From assembly GCF_002434505.1 (NCBI RefSeq), contig NZ_DJKE01000005.1, positions 330,969 through 394,968 of the forward strand: a stretch of DNA of 64,000 bases. The letters run 5' to 3'. Origin of the DNA: Brevundimonas sp. UBA6550. Its GTDB lineage: Bacteria > Pseudomonadota > Alphaproteobacteria > Caulobacterales > Caulobacteraceae. Below are positions 1 through 8,390 of the stretch, piece by piece; the first letter of the stretch is position 1; each line of letters starts with the position of its first letter. Made by a program: the position numbers and the translations under genes. Under the pieces are notes generated by a model. It was not told where the DNA came from and did not search any database. It saw only the letters and a list, made by a program, of their open reading frames with translations.

Positions 1-126
1 CCCGTAATCGAAGCGATCATCCACCTCGACCAAGGCTTCATCCATCTGCATATCGCCTGCCCGCGAAAGGGAGACTCCATGCTTGGCGATATTGGCGGCG
101 TCCTTGTCGGGGTCGAAGACGATCAT
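1..126 (-). CDS. brnT: BrnT-type ribonuclease toxin, N-terminal part (runs off left edge)
   Basis: An open frame of 42 codons begins at the ATG at 126 and leaves the window without a stop. The start reads MIVFDPDKDAANIAKHGVSL, the usual opening of BrnT toxins (an F-D-P-x-K, A-N-x-x-K-H-G-V pattern). BrnT proteins are RelE-fold ribonucleases of about 90 residues, normally followed by the antitoxin and autorepressor gene brnA, which would lie outside the window. A perfect palindrome sits directly on the start codon, as expected for an autoregulated toxin-antitoxin operon. No ribosome binding site is visible before this ATG. The family call is good from the N-terminus alone, but the catalytic residues and the partner gene cannot be seen. 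Confidence 0.72.
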   Translation of the reverse strand, partial: MIVFDPDKDAANIAKHGVSLSRAGDMQMDEALVEVDDRFDYG

Positions 127-143
127 TTATGTAGCTACATAAA
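126..143. promoter_or_regulatory. 18-bp perfect palindrome over the brnT start (candidate operator)
   Basis: The sequence TTTATGTAGCTACATAAA is perfectly self-complementary and its last base is the A of the toxin ATG. A minus-strand TTGACG (156-151) lies 17 bases from TACATA (133-128), a possible -35/-10 pair that would put the -10 inside the palindrome. BrnA-type antitoxins are known to repress their own promoter, so this is a plausible operator. The binding assignment is inference. Confidence 0.6.
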
Positions 144-164
144 CCCTGATCGTCAAGATCGACC

Positions 165-1019
165 TCAGCCCGGGATGAGGCGCTTCAGCCAGCTTTCGCG
201 CTTGGCCTCGGGGGCCTTTTCGGGCGTCTGGCCGTTTTCGGTCAGCAGGGCGTAGGCTTCCGAATACCAAGGGCTGCCGGGATAGTTGTAGCCCAGGACC
301 GCGCCGTTGCGGGTCGCCTCTTCCTTCAGGCCCAGCTGCAGGTTCACCTCGACCAGACGATAAAGGGCCTCGGGCGTGTGCGAGGTGCGTTGATAATCGG
401 GGTTGGCGATCACCGCCTTGTAGCGGTTCAGGGCCGCCAGCGGCTGGTTGGCGCGCTGATAGTAGCGGCCGATGTTCATTTCCTTGCCGGCCAGTTGGTC
501 GTTGACCATGTCGATCTTGACCGCGGCGTCCGAGGCGTAGGGCGTGCCGGGATAACGCCGCGCCACATCCTTCAGACCCGCCAGGGCGGCGGTGGCGTAG
601 CCCTGGTCGCGGCCGACGTCGGTGATCTGTTCGAAGTTGCAGACCGCCTTCATGTAAAAGGCGTAGGCCGCCGACGGATTGCCGGGGAACAGCTGGATGA
701 ACCGGTCCGCCGCCGCGATGGCGTCGGCGTAGTTGTTGTTCTGGTAGTAGGCGTAGATCTGCATCAGGATCGAGCGACGCGCCCAGTCCGAATAGGGGTG
801 CTGGCGTTCGACTTCCTGGAAATAGTCCACCGCGTCGGACCAGCGCCGCTGCTGCAGGCGGTCATAGCCGGTGTTGTAGAGCGCCTCGACGGGACGCTCC
901 TCATAGGCCAGCTTGGGACGCTTTGCGCCCGAGCAGCCTGAAATCGTCACGGCGGCGAGCGCCGCGGCCATCAGCACCATGCCGGAACGGAACTTAGAAG
1001 CGGACAAGGACGACCCCAT
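165..1019 (-). CDS. bamD: outer membrane assembly lipoprotein BamD
   Basis: BamD is the essential lipoprotein partner of BamA in the beta-barrel assembly machine at the periplasmic face of the outer membrane. From the ATG at 1019 the protein has 284 residues, a normal length. A lipoprotein signal peptide ends in the lipobox ISGC, with the lipidated Cys near residue 29. TPR-like helical pairs follow, with the typical stretches ALYNTGYDRL, DAVDYFQEVERQHPYSDW and ADRFIQLFPGNPSAAYAFYMKA. An in-frame TTG at 1034 would add five residues; the ATG was chosen because neither has a clear ribosome binding site. In many alphaproteobacteria bamD follows lpxC; here it stands alone, divergent from prs. Confidence 0.93.
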   Translation of the reverse strand: MGSSLSASKFRSGMVLMAAALAAVTISGCSGAKRPKLAYEERPVEALYNTGYDRLQQRRWSDAVDYFQEVERQHPYSDWARRSILMQIYAYYQNNNYADAIAAADRFIQLFPGNPSAAYAFYMKAVCNFEQITDVGRDQGYATAALAGLKDVARRYPGTPYASDAAVKIDMVNDQLAGKEMNIGRYYQRANQPLAALNRYKAVIANPDYQRTSHTPEALYRLVEVNLQLGLKEEATRNGAVLGYNYPGSPWYSEAYALLTENGQTPEKAPEAKRESWLKRLIPG

Positions 1020-1213
1020 GACGTGTGAAGACAACGGTCATAGGACCGCTTCCCCCGGAAACCAAGGCGGCGATCTCTAGCACCCGCGACCGAGCCGCGC
1101 CATGCCGAGGAAATCTCCGCATGTGACTTGCCCTGCCCGGCACCGCTGGTAAAGAGCGCGCCAACCGACCGCCGTTCATGGGGGGCGGATGACGGCGAAA
1201 GGATGACCGGCCG

Positions 1214-2149
1214 ATGAAGCTGCTCTCTGGCAACTCCAACCGCGCACTGTCCCAGGCGATCGCCGACCACCTGGATGCGCCGCTGACCAAGGCCCAGGTC
1301 AAGCGGTTCGCCGACAACGAGGTCTTCGCCGTCATCGAGGAGAATGTGCGGGGCGAGGATGTCTTCATCCTGCAATCCACCTCCTACCCGGCCAACGACA
1401 ATCTGATGGAACTGCTGATCATCACCGACGCCCTGGTGCGGGCCTCGGCGAAGCGGATCACGGCCGTCATGCCCTATTTCGGCTATGCCCGTCAGGACCG
1501 GAAGACCGGCGGCCGCACCCCGATCTCGGCCAAGCTGGTGGCCAATCTGATCACCCGCGCCGGCGCCGATCGGGTTCTGACCATGGACCTGCACGCGGGC
1601 CAGATTCAGGGCTTCTTCGACATTCCGACCGACAATCTGGTCGCCACCCCGGTCCTGGCCCAGGACATCAAGGACCACTATCCGCGCGGCGACGACCTGA
1701 TGATCGTCTCGCCCGACGTCGGCGGCGTGGTGCGCGCCCGGTCGCTGGCCAGCCGCCTGAACGCCGACCTCGCCATCGTCGACAAGCGCCGGGCCAGGGC
1801 GGGCGAGAGCGAAGTCATGAACATCATCGGCGATGTCGAAGGCCGCCGATGCATCCTGTTCGACGACATCGTCGATTCGGGCGGCACCCTGGTCAACGCC
1901 GCCAAGGCCCTGATCGACCAGGGCGCGACCGAGGTCTCGGCCTATATCAGCCACGGCGTCCTGTCCGGCCCCGCCGTCCAGCGCATCACCGACGGCCCGC
2001 TGAAGGAACTGGTGATCACGGACTCCATCGAGCAACCCCACGAAGTTTTGAACTGCTCGAAAATCCGAACGGTTTCCGTGGCTCCGCTGATCGGAGAGGC
2101 TATCCGACGGATCGCCAACGAGGAATCGGTCTCCAAGCTGTTCGATTAA
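1214..2149 (+). CDS. prs: ribose-phosphate pyrophosphokinase (PRPP synthetase)
   Basis: Makes 5-phosphoribosyl-1-diphosphate from ribose 5-phosphate and ATP, feeding purine, pyrimidine, histidine, tryptophan and NAD synthesis in the cytoplasm. The 311-residue length and sequence fit class I PRPP synthetases: flexible-loop and ATP-binding motif [10 protein letters not shown] near residue 95, the metal-binding [14 protein letters not shown] near 128, and the PRPP-binding loop [14 protein letters not shown] near 215. The start is supported by AAGGA about ten bases upstream. It is followed 83 bases later by an unrelated lipoprotein gene, with a weak hairpin between. Confidence 0.97.
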   Translation: MKLLSGNSNRALSQAIADHLDAPLTKAQVKRFADNEVFAVIEENVRGEDVFILQSTSYPANDNLMELLIITDALVRASAKRITAVMPYFGYARQDRKTGGRTPISAKLVANLITRAGADRVLTMDLHAGQIQGFFDIPTDNLVATPVLAQDIKDHYPRGDDLMIVSPDVGGVVRARSLASRLNADLAIVDKRRARAGESEVMNIIGDVEGRRCILFDDIVDSGGTLVNAAKALIDQGATEVSAYISHGVLSGPAVQRITDGPLKELVITDSIEQPHEVLNCSKIRTVSVAPLIGEAIRRIANEESVSKLFD

Positions 2150-2178
2150 CCCTCGGGTAACCATAAGGAACGCCTTAT

Positions 2179-2203
2179 AAGCGCCCATAGTGTTGGCGCT
2201 TTT
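2179..2203 (+). terminator. weak intrinsic terminator candidate after prs
   Basis: A seven-base stem AAGCGCC / GGCGCTT with a nine-base loop ends in a short T run about 50 bases after the prs stop. It is short and the T tract is only four bases, so termination may be partial. Confidence 0.4.
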
Positions 2204-2232
2204 GCGCGCGTGATCGCCTTGAGGATGTTCCA

Positions 2233-3369
2233 ATGAAATCGGCCCCCCTGCGCCGCGGCGTCTCCGCCGTCGCCCTCGTCGCCGCCATGATACTCGCCAG
2301 CTGCGAGAGCGGACCCTCCAAGGCCGAGCTTGAGGCTCAACGCCTCGCGGCCGAACTGGCCGCCCGCCAGCCCCCGCCCATCTCGCTGAACCAGGGGGTG
2401 GCCGAGGCCGCCTCCATCTACGTCGCCTTCCTGCGCGAGGCCCGGACCATCCAGCCCGGCGGCTTCCCCGACCCGGAATCGATCCAGGCGGCGATCCGCA
2501 AGGGCGCCTCCTACGACGCCGAACAACTGTCTCGCGGCCTGATCGCCTATGGCGCCATCATCGCCATGCAGTCGCCGGAGTTCGTCGCCGGGGTGCGTCA
2601 GTACGCCATCGACCCGACCCAGCGTCAGCAGATGGTGGCCCAGATCGTCGCCGATCCGGCCTACGCCGCCACCCTGCCCGGCGCCGACGCCGCCGCCGGC
2701 CTGATCGCCAGCACCATCGGCAAGGATTCGGTCGCCATGCGCGCCATCGCCGAGGGCATCGAACAGGACGCCTATACGATCCAGGGCCGCAGCGATCCGC
2801 GCCGCCGATGGGCGATCACGCCCATCGCCAACCGCGAGGTCCGGCTGGAGGGGGCCAAACATCTGTCAGAGGTCAACATGCTGCCGTCGGCCGAGGAATC
2901 GGCCCAGCTGTTCGCCGCCGGCAACAGCGGAACGGGCCTGGCGCTGGAAGCGTCGCGCAAGGGTCCCCCCTACACCCCCGCCGTCGTGCGTTCGCTGGCC
3001 ATCGCCGCCCTGGGCGCCCTGGGCGCCGGTGGAGACGAGGCGCGGGTCAACACCGAGGCCCTGACGCGGGAACCCAACAGCGAGTTCTGCCTGAACATGT
3101 CCAAGCTGATGCTGTTCCAGTGCCTGGCCGCCTCGCGCCCCAGCTATGAGGACATCTTCTGCCTGGGCCGTCACGTGACGCGCGACCTGGCCACCTGCAC
3201 CACCGAGGCGACGCAGATCACCACCATCATCGTCGGCGATCCGCAGGAAACCGGCGCCCCGGCCCGCACGCCCGTCGCCGCCGCTGCGCCGGCCCAGACA
3301 TCGGCCCCGGCCGCGACCCCGGCCGTCGCCACCACCCAATCGCTGAACACCGGCCCGACCACCCGCTAA
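2233..3369 (+). CDS. lipoprotein of unknown function
   Basis: I do not recognise the family. The 378-residue protein opens with a lipoprotein signal peptide whose lipobox is LASC (Cys near residue 24), so it should be membrane anchored and face the periplasm. A short charged Ala/Glu-rich helix follows, then an alpha-helical domain of roughly 260 residues with three Cys between about residues 280 and 325 (CLNMSK, FQCLAAS, CLGRH). The tail, from about residue 335, is rich in Ala, Pro and Thr and probably disordered. It sits alone between prs and the glyoxylate genes, with a good terminator after it. Confidence 0.8.
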   Translation: MKSAPLRRGVSAVALVAAMILASCESGPSKAELEAQRLAAELAARQPPPISLNQGVAEAASIYVAFLREARTIQPGGFPDPESIQAAIRKGASYDAEQLSRGLIAYGAIIAMQSPEFVAGVRQYAIDPTQRQQMVAQIVADPAYAATLPGADAAAGLIASTIGKDSVAMRAIAEGIEQDAYTIQGRSDPRRRWAITPIANREVRLEGAKHLSEVNMLPSAEESAQLFAAGNSGTGLALEASRKGPPYTPAVVRSLAIAALGALGAGGDEARVNTEALTREPNSEFCLNMSKLMLFQCLAASRPSYEDIFCLGRHVTRDLATCTTEATQITTIIVGDPQETGAPARTPVAAAAPAQTSAPAATPAVATTQSLNTGPTTR

Positions 3370-3391
3370 GATCGCCTGATCCAGAACGACG

Positions 3392-3425
3392 AAAGGCCCG
3401 CCCCGAGCGATCGGAGCGGGCCTTT
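3392..3425 (+). terminator. bidirectional intrinsic terminator
   Basis: A 15-base stem with a single mismatch (arms 3392-3406 and 3411-3425, loop GCGA) runs from AAAGGCCCGC to GCGGGCCTTT. The A and T runs at the outer ends suit termination from both sides, and the hairpin lies between the convergent lipoprotein gene and the 69-residue gene. Confidence 0.85.
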
Positions 3426-3441
3426 CTTCATGCGCGACGAC

Positions 3442-3651
3442 CTATTCGTAGCCGTGCGCCGCCTCGTTGATGACCTGCGAGGGCATGGACGAGAAGTCCA
3501 CGGCGACCGGCGTCGCGGTTTTGGACTGATAGGTCCGCAGCACGTGGGTCAGGCGACGACGCACTTCGCGCTCGGCCTCCGTGCCGGCGTCCAGCGCCAG
3601 GGGCGCCAGGCAGAAGTCTATGATGGCTTCCGTTCGGGTCAGCGGTTCCAT
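3442..3651 (-). CDS. small conserved-looking protein downstream of isocitrate lyase (69 aa)
   Basis: The frame begins at an ATG at 3651 with AAGGAA about seven bases upstream and starts only 20 bases after the isocitrate lyase stop, so it should be the second gene of that operon. The protein opens MEPLTRTEAIIDFCLAPLAL, then has an acidic and basic helix (AEREVRRRLTHVLRTYQ). It is soluble, has no signal peptide or membrane segment, and matches no family I know. A longer in-frame extension exists upstream but lies inside aceA and is a shadow. Its position suggests a role tied to the glyoxylate cycle; no biochemical role can be read from the sequence. Confidence 0.7.
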   Translation of the reverse strand: MEPLTRTEAIIDFCLAPLALDAGTEAEREVRRRLTHVLRTYQSKTATPVAVDFSSMPSQVINEAAHGYE

Positions 3652-3671
3652 GGGTGCGGTTCCTTTTCTGA

Positions 3672-4952
3672 TTAAGCCGCGGTGGTGAACTGGGCGGTCT
3701 CGGTCGAGTCCTTCAGCGCCGTGGTGGACGACGTGCCGTTGGAGATGACCGTGGCGACCTGGTCGAAATAGCCGGTGCCGACTTCGCGCTGGTGGCGGGT
3801 GGCGGTATAGCCGCGCGCCTCGTTGGCGAACTCGCGCTGCTGCAGCTCCGAATAGGCCGCCATGCCGTGATCGCGATAGCCGTCCGCCAGCTCGAACATC
3901 GAGTTGTTCAGCGCGTGGAAGCCCGCCAGGGTCACGAACTGGAACTTGTAACCCATGGCGCCCAGTTCGCGCTGGAACTTGGCGATGGTGGCCTTGTCCA
4001 GCTTGGCTTCCCAGTTGAACGACGGCGAGCAGTTGTAGGCCATCAGCTTGCCGGGATGCTTCTTCTGGATCGCTTCGGCGAACTTCTTGGCGTCGTCCAG
4101 GTCCGGGTGGCTGGTCTCCCACCACAGCAGGTCGGCGATATTGGCGTAGGACAGGCCGCGCGCGATGCAGTGATCCAGGCCCGTGCCTTCCTTCAGGCGG
4201 AAGAAGCCCTCGGGCGTGCGGTTCTCGCGGTCGATGAAGGGCTGGTCCCGTTCGTCGATGTCCGAGGTGATCAGCTGGGCCGATTCGGCGTCGGTGCGGG
4301 CGACCGTGATGGTCGGCGTGCCCATGACGTCGGCGGCCAGACGCGCGGCGACCAGATTGCGCTCATGCGCCTGGGTGGGGATCAGGACCTTGCCGCCCAG
4401 GTGGCCGCACTTCTTCTCCGACGCCAGCTGGTCCTCGAAGTGGACGCCCGCCGCGCCCGCCTCGATGAAGGCCTTCATGATCTCGAAGCTGTTCAGCGGG
4501 CCGCCGAAACCGGCCTCGGCGTCGGCGACGATGGGGGCGAACCAGTCGCGCTTGGCCCCGCCCTCGGCGTGTTCGATCTGGTCGGCGCGTTGCAAAGTCC
4601 GGTTGATGCGGCGGCACAGTTCCGGCGCGGCGTTGGCCGGGTACAGCGATTGGTCCGGGTACATGGCGCCCGCCGTATTGGCGTCCGCCGCGACCTGCCA
4701 GCCCGACAGATAGATGGCCTTCAGACCCGCGCGAACCATCTGCATCGCCTGATTGCCGGTGACGGCGCCCAGGGCGTTGATGAAGGGCTCGGTGTGCAGC
4801 AGCTCCCACAGGCGGTTGGCGCCGCGTTCGGCCAGCGTATGGGTGACCGGCACCGAACCGCGCAGGCGCAGGACGTCCTGCGGCGTATAGGGGCGCTCGA
4901 TGCCGTCGAAACGGCCGGCGGGCGAAGGAACCAGGTCGGCGAAGGTGGTCAT
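3672..4952 (-). CDS. aceA: isocitrate lyase
   Basis: Splits isocitrate into glyoxylate and succinate, the first step of the glyoxylate shunt needed for growth on acetate and fatty acids. The 426-residue length matches the short bacterial class. The catalytic Cys motif [10 protein letters not shown] is present near residue 187, preceded by the metal-site stretch [13 protein letters not shown] and followed by [11 protein letters not shown]. Other signatures are TGNQAMQM and the YNCSPSFNW segment. No malate synthase gene lies in the window. It is divergently oriented from an ScfR-type regulator with a long inverted repeat between them. Confidence 0.97.
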   Translation of the reverse strand: MTTFADLVPSPAGRFDGIERPYTPQDVLRLRGSVPVTHTLAERGANRLWELLHTEPFINALGAVTGNQAMQMVRAGLKAIYLSGWQVAADANTAGAMYPDQSLYPANAAPELCRRINRTLQRADQIEHAEGGAKRDWFAPIVADAEAGFGGPLNSFEIMKAFIEAGAAGVHFEDQLASEKKCGHLGGKVLIPTQAHERNLVAARLAADVMGTPTITVARTDAESAQLITSDIDERDQPFIDRENRTPEGFFRLKEGTGLDHCIARGLSYANIADLLWWETSHPDLDDAKKFAEAIQKKHPGKLMAYNCSPSFNWEAKLDKATIAKFQRELGAMGYKFQFVTLAGFHALNNSMFELADGYRDHGMAAYSELQQREFANEARGYTATRHQREVGTGYFDQVATVISNGTSSTTALKDSTETAQFTTAA

Positions 4953-5059
4953 GGTCGAACTCGTCTCTGCGAAGGGCGCGGCCGCAGCCGCCGTCTCGGA
5001 GACAAGAACACGCTGAAGTCACGAATGACACACTGTCGCCGCCGATATTGCAGTCACTT

Positions 5060-5099
5060 TGTCACAATATGACTTTGCATACTCGGTCATGTTGTGACA
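5060..5099. promoter_or_regulatory. inverted-repeat operator candidate between aceA and its regulator
   Basis: Two 14-base arms, TGTCACAATATGAC (5060-5073) and GTCATGTTGTGACA (5086-5099), are complementary at 13 of 14 positions with a 12-base spacer. The spacer contains ACTTTGCATA-like sequence close to the TTTGCAA core reported for RamB and PccR regulators. The right arm ends ten bases before the regulator ATG, which suggests autoregulation as well as control of aceA. The protein that binds is inferred from position. Confidence 0.65.
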
Positions 5100-5109
5100 T
5101 CCTGCGCGC

Positions 5110-6540
5110 ATGGACGCCTCCGCCGACCGCAAACTGTTCCTCGGCGCCCGACTGAAGCGGCTGAGGCGCGACCTGGCCCTGACCCAGACGGCCATGGCCG
5201 CCGACCTCGGCGTTTCCCCCAGCTATCTCAATCACATAGAGCGCAATCAGCGGCCCGTCTCGGCCCAGCTTCTATTGCGGCTGGCCGACACCTATGACGT
5301 CGATCTGCGCAGCCTGAACCAGGCGGGCGCCGCCGACGAAGCCCGCCTGACGGAAATCCTGACCGACCCCCTGTTCAAGGGCCTGTCCGCCCCCCGGCAT
5401 GAGCTGGTGCGACTGCTGGAAGAGGCGCCGGGCGTCGCCGACGCCCTGCTCCGCCTCTATCAGGCGTTCGACGACGGCCGCGCCAAGGCCCGCGCCGCCG
5501 CCGAAACCGGCGAGGGTCTGGTCGAATCCAGCCCCGCCGACTGGGTGCGGGAATATATCCAGTCGCGCGGCAACCACTTCCCCGAACTGGACCAGATGGG
5601 CGAGGCCCTGGCCGACACCCTGGCGGCCGAGGCGCCCGTCCACGCCGACGGCTTCGAGCCCGCCGCGCGCCAGAGGCTGGCAGCGCGTCACGACCTGGGC
5701 GTCCGCACCCTGCCCGCCGAGGTGATGGTGGAATGGACGCGCCGCTACGACCTGCACCGCCGCCGCCTGCTGCTGTCGGAAACCCTGGGACCGTCGTCGC
5801 GCGCCTTCGCCATCGCCTATCAGCTGGCGCTGGTCGAACAGGGGCCGGCCCTGCATCAGATGGTCGAGGCGTCCGCCGCGCCCGACGCCGCCACCCGCGC
5901 CCTGCTGAAGGTCGCCCTGACCAACACCCTCGCCGCCGCCGTCCTGATGCCCTACGCCGCCTTCCAGCGCGCGGCCGAGGACGGCGGCTACGATCTGGCC
6001 CGCCTCCAGGCCCGGTTCGGCGTCAGCTACGAACAGGCGGCGCACCGGCTGACCACCCTGTCGCGGCCGACCGCGCGCGGCGTGCCCTTCTTCCTGATGC
6101 GGGTCGATCAGGCCGGCAACATCTCCAAACGCTATGCGGCCGGGGCCTTTCCGTTCTCGCGTTTCGGCGGCGCCTGCCCGCGCTGGCGGCTGCACTCGGC
6201 GTTTCGCACGCCGGGCCGCATCGTCACCCAGATCATCGAGACACCGGACGGCAATCGCTGGTTCACCTTCGCCCGCACGGTCGAGCGCCAGGGTCACGAC
6301 GGCTATGGCGAGAGCCACGACCTGGCCGTGGGCCTGGGTTGCGAACTGCGCCACGCGCACCGGCTGGCCTATGCGCGCGGCCTGGACCTGGACAGCCCGG
6401 ACGTGACGCCCATCGGCCCGGCCTGTCGCCTGTGCCACCGCCACCCCTGCGCCGAACGCGCCGCCGCCCCCATCGACCGCCCGCTGGCCGTCGACGACTG
6501 GTCCAAGTCCGTCAGCCCCTACCCCTTCGGCGCGGCCTGA
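5110..6540 (+). CDS. ScfR-type XRE-family transcriptional regulator next to aceA
   Basis: A 476-residue regulator of the short-chain fatty acyl-CoA family (relatives: RamB, MccR, PccR). The N-terminal XRE helix-turn-helix spans about residues 10-65 (LTQTAMAADLGVSPSYLNHIE). The central IrrE-like region follows, and the C-terminal DUF2083 domain has the typical NISKRYAAGAFPFSRFGGACPRW. A Cys cluster near the end reads ACRLCHRHPCAE. Known relatives sense acyl-CoA or related metabolites and control glyoxylate, methylcitrate or propionyl-CoA genes. Being divergent from aceA, it most likely controls isocitrate lyase. It is a paralogue of the regulator at 34416. There is no strong ribosome binding site, so the leader may be very short. 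Confidence 0.88.
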   Translation: MDASADRKLFLGARLKRLRRDLALTQTAMAADLGVSPSYLNHIERNQRPVSAQLLLRLADTYDVDLRSLNQAGAADEARLTEILTDPLFKGLSAPRHELVRLLEEAPGVADALLRLYQAFDDGRAKARAAAETGEGLVESSPADWVREYIQSRGNHFPELDQMGEALADTLAAEAPVHADGFEPAARQRLAARHDLGVRTLPAEVMVEWTRRYDLHRRRLLLSETLGPSSRAFAIAYQLALVEQGPALHQMVEASAAPDAATRALLKVALTNTLAAAVLMPYAAFQRAAEDGGYDLARLQARFGVSYEQAAHRLTTLSRPTARGVPFFLMRVDQAGNISKRYAAGAFPFSRFGGACPRWRLHSAFRTPGRIVTQIIETPDGNRWFTFARTVERQGHDGYGESHDLAVGLGCELRHAHRLAYARGLDLDSPDVTPIGPACRLCHRHPCAERAAAPIDRPLAVDDWSKSVSPYPFGAA

Positions 6541-6551
6541 CTTCCATAGCC

Positions 6552-6658
6552 CGTCATCCTCGCCCTTGTGGCGAGGATCCAGACTCCCGGTGTTTGCACT
6601 ACGAGCACTGTCGTCGAAACCGGGAGTCTGGATCCTAGAGACAAGCCCTAGGATGACG
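6552..6658. repeat. type A cloverleaf palindromic repeat, copy 1
   Basis: Outer ends CGTCATCC / GGATGACG enclose two arm hairpins and a perfect 17-bp central inverted repeat (6575-6591 with 6619-6635). The left arm hairpin is CCTCGCC-CTTGT-GGCGAGG. It separates the convergent regulator (ending 6540) and peptidase (ending 6673). A 44-base stretch including the left arm is identical to copy 4 at 32620. Confidence 0.9.
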
Positions 6659-6672
6659 AGACAGAGGGCAAT

Positions 6673-8316
6673 CTACCTCCGCTGGTCGGCCGTGCGGTCG
6701 CGAATGGCGTTGAACTCGGCCGTCGGCTTCCACGCGGGCCAGCTCTCGCTGTCGGCCACCGTCAGCCCCAGCCGATACAGCAGGTCCAGATTCTGCAAGG
6801 CCGCCGTGAAGTCATAGTCGGCGCGCCATTCGTCGGTCAGCTTGTGATAATAGCGCTCCATCTGCCCCTCGTAATAGGGCTTGCCCGCCCCGATTCCGCC
6901 CTCGACGAAATCGCGCCCGGTCCAGGGCATCAGGGCCGGCACCCCGCCCGCCGCGAAGTTGAAGTGGTCGGAGCGATAGTAGAAGCCTTCCTCGGGATAG
7001 CCGTCGCCCGTCACCACCCGCCCCTGCACTGCGGCGAACCGGCCCAGGATGTCCTCCAGCTCCGACTTGCCGACGCCGAACACCGCCACGTCCCGCGTCG
7101 CCGGCGTGAAGGGCAGCATGTCGATGTTGATGTCCGCCGCCGTCCTGGCCAGCGAATAGACCGGATCGGCGGCATAGGCTTCCGACCCCAGCAACCCCTG
7201 CTCCTCGGCCGTGACGTGCAGGAAGACCACGGTGCGCTTCGGCGCCGGCCCGGCCTTGAACGCCCGCGCCATCTCGATCAGCCCGGCGGTGCCCGACGCA
7301 TTGTCCCAGGCGCCGTTGAAGATGTCGTCGCCCTCGGCGTTGGGGGTCCTGGCCTTGCCGACGTGATCCCAGTGGGCGGAATAGAAGACATACTCGTTAG
7401 GCCGTTCCGTGCCGGGAATCTTGGCCAGCAGATTGTTGGAATGGATGACCTCGGTGGTCTCGGCGATATCCACGTCCAGACGCGCGCCTAGATCGACCGC
7501 GCCGCCCAGGGCGCCGGTCCTGGCCGTGGCCAGCGCCGCCTCCAGCGCCGGGCCGCCGATGGCCGTGGCCGCCGCCAGGTTGATCGACCCGGTGAACCGC
7601 GCGTCCTGGGCGCCCTTGATCGTCATCTGCGGCCGAGCCGCGCCACCCACCGCCCGACGCCAGCGACCGTCCTGGTCCTGCAGGGTGATGACGCCCACCG
7701 CCCCGCGCTTCAGCGCCTCCTGCATCTTGTGGGTGGTCGAGCCGTAGAAGTTGGGGTCCGCCCCCATGCTGGCCGGCTGTCCGCGCAGCACGACGACGAC
7801 CTTGCCGGTCAGGTCCGCCGCGCCATAGTCGTCCCAGGTCGGCCCGGAAATGCCATAGCCGGCGAAGACCAGCGGCGCGCCGGCGATCCTGACGACCGGA
7901 TCGGCCGCCCCGGCGCGCAGGGTGATGTCGGTCCCAGACGTCAGCACGTGACGCGCGCCGTCCACCCCCGTCCAGGCCGCCGTCGGCGCCCGCTCAGGCG
8001 TGAACCGCACCAGATCGACGGGCTGCAGCCATGATCCGTCGCGCCCGCCCGGCTCCAGCCCCATCGCCTCGTACTGCGCCTGCAGATAGGCCAGGGTCAG
8101 CCGTTCGCCGACCAGACCGGGGAACCGCCCCTCCATCTCGTCCGACGCCAGATATTTGATGTGGTCCGACAGGCGCTGGGCGCTGAACTGCGGCGTGGCG
8201 GCCGAGGCGACGGCGAAGGCGTCCGCCGCCTGGCGGGGCGCGGGAACCGGCGTGGTGGCGCAGGCAGCCAGCGCCAGGGCGGCGAAGGCCACGAACGGAG
8301 AACGGCGAAGGATCAT
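6673..8316 (-). CDS. M28 family metallopeptidase lipoprotein (first of a tandem pair)
   Basis: A zinc aminopeptidase of family M28 with an inserted PA domain, probably exported and anchored in the envelope. From the ATG at 8316 it has 547 residues with a lipoprotein signal ending LAAC (Cys near 19). The PA domain lies near residues 140-290 (FAGYGISGPTWDDY). Zinc-site and catalytic motifs are in order: AHWDHVG, WDNASGTAG, TAEEQGLLGSEAY and NIDMLPF, with YYHKLTDEW near the C-terminus. A longer upstream frame adds no signal peptide and overlaps the next peptidase gene, so it was rejected. Likely role: peptide scavenging or envelope peptide turnover. Confidence 0.92.
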   Translation of the reverse strand: MILRRSPFVAFAALALAACATTPVPAPRQAADAFAVASAATPQFSAQRLSDHIKYLASDEMEGRFPGLVGERLTLAYLQAQYEAMGLEPGGRDGSWLQPVDLVRFTPERAPTAAWTGVDGARHVLTSGTDITLRAGAADPVVRIAGAPLVFAGYGISGPTWDDYGAADLTGKVVVVLRGQPASMGADPNFYGSTTHKMQEALKRGAVGVITLQDQDGRWRRAVGGAARPQMTIKGAQDARFTGSINLAAATAIGGPALEAALATARTGALGGAVDLGARLDVDIAETTEVIHSNNLLAKIPGTERPNEYVFYSAHWDHVGKARTPNAEGDDIFNGAWDNASGTAGLIEMARAFKAGPAPKRTVVFLHVTAEEQGLLGSEAYAADPVYSLARTAADINIDMLPFTPATRDVAVFGVGKSELEDILGRFAAVQGRVVTGDGYPEEGFYYRSDHFNFAAGGVPALMPWTGRDFVEGGIGAGKPYYEGQMERYYHKLTDEWRADYDFTAALQNLDLLYRLGLTVADSESWPAWKPTAEFNAIRDRTADQRR

Positions 8317-8390
8317 AGGCTTACTCGATACGAAAACAGCGAAAGAGGCGGAGATGCCTCCCCGCCCCCGTCTCGAACAATGTGCGGAAA

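Noticed and set aside
3792..5072. A 426-codon frame antisense to isocitrate lyase
   Set aside because: No recognisable motif, Arg/Gly/Val-rich, and it covers the aceA promoter region.
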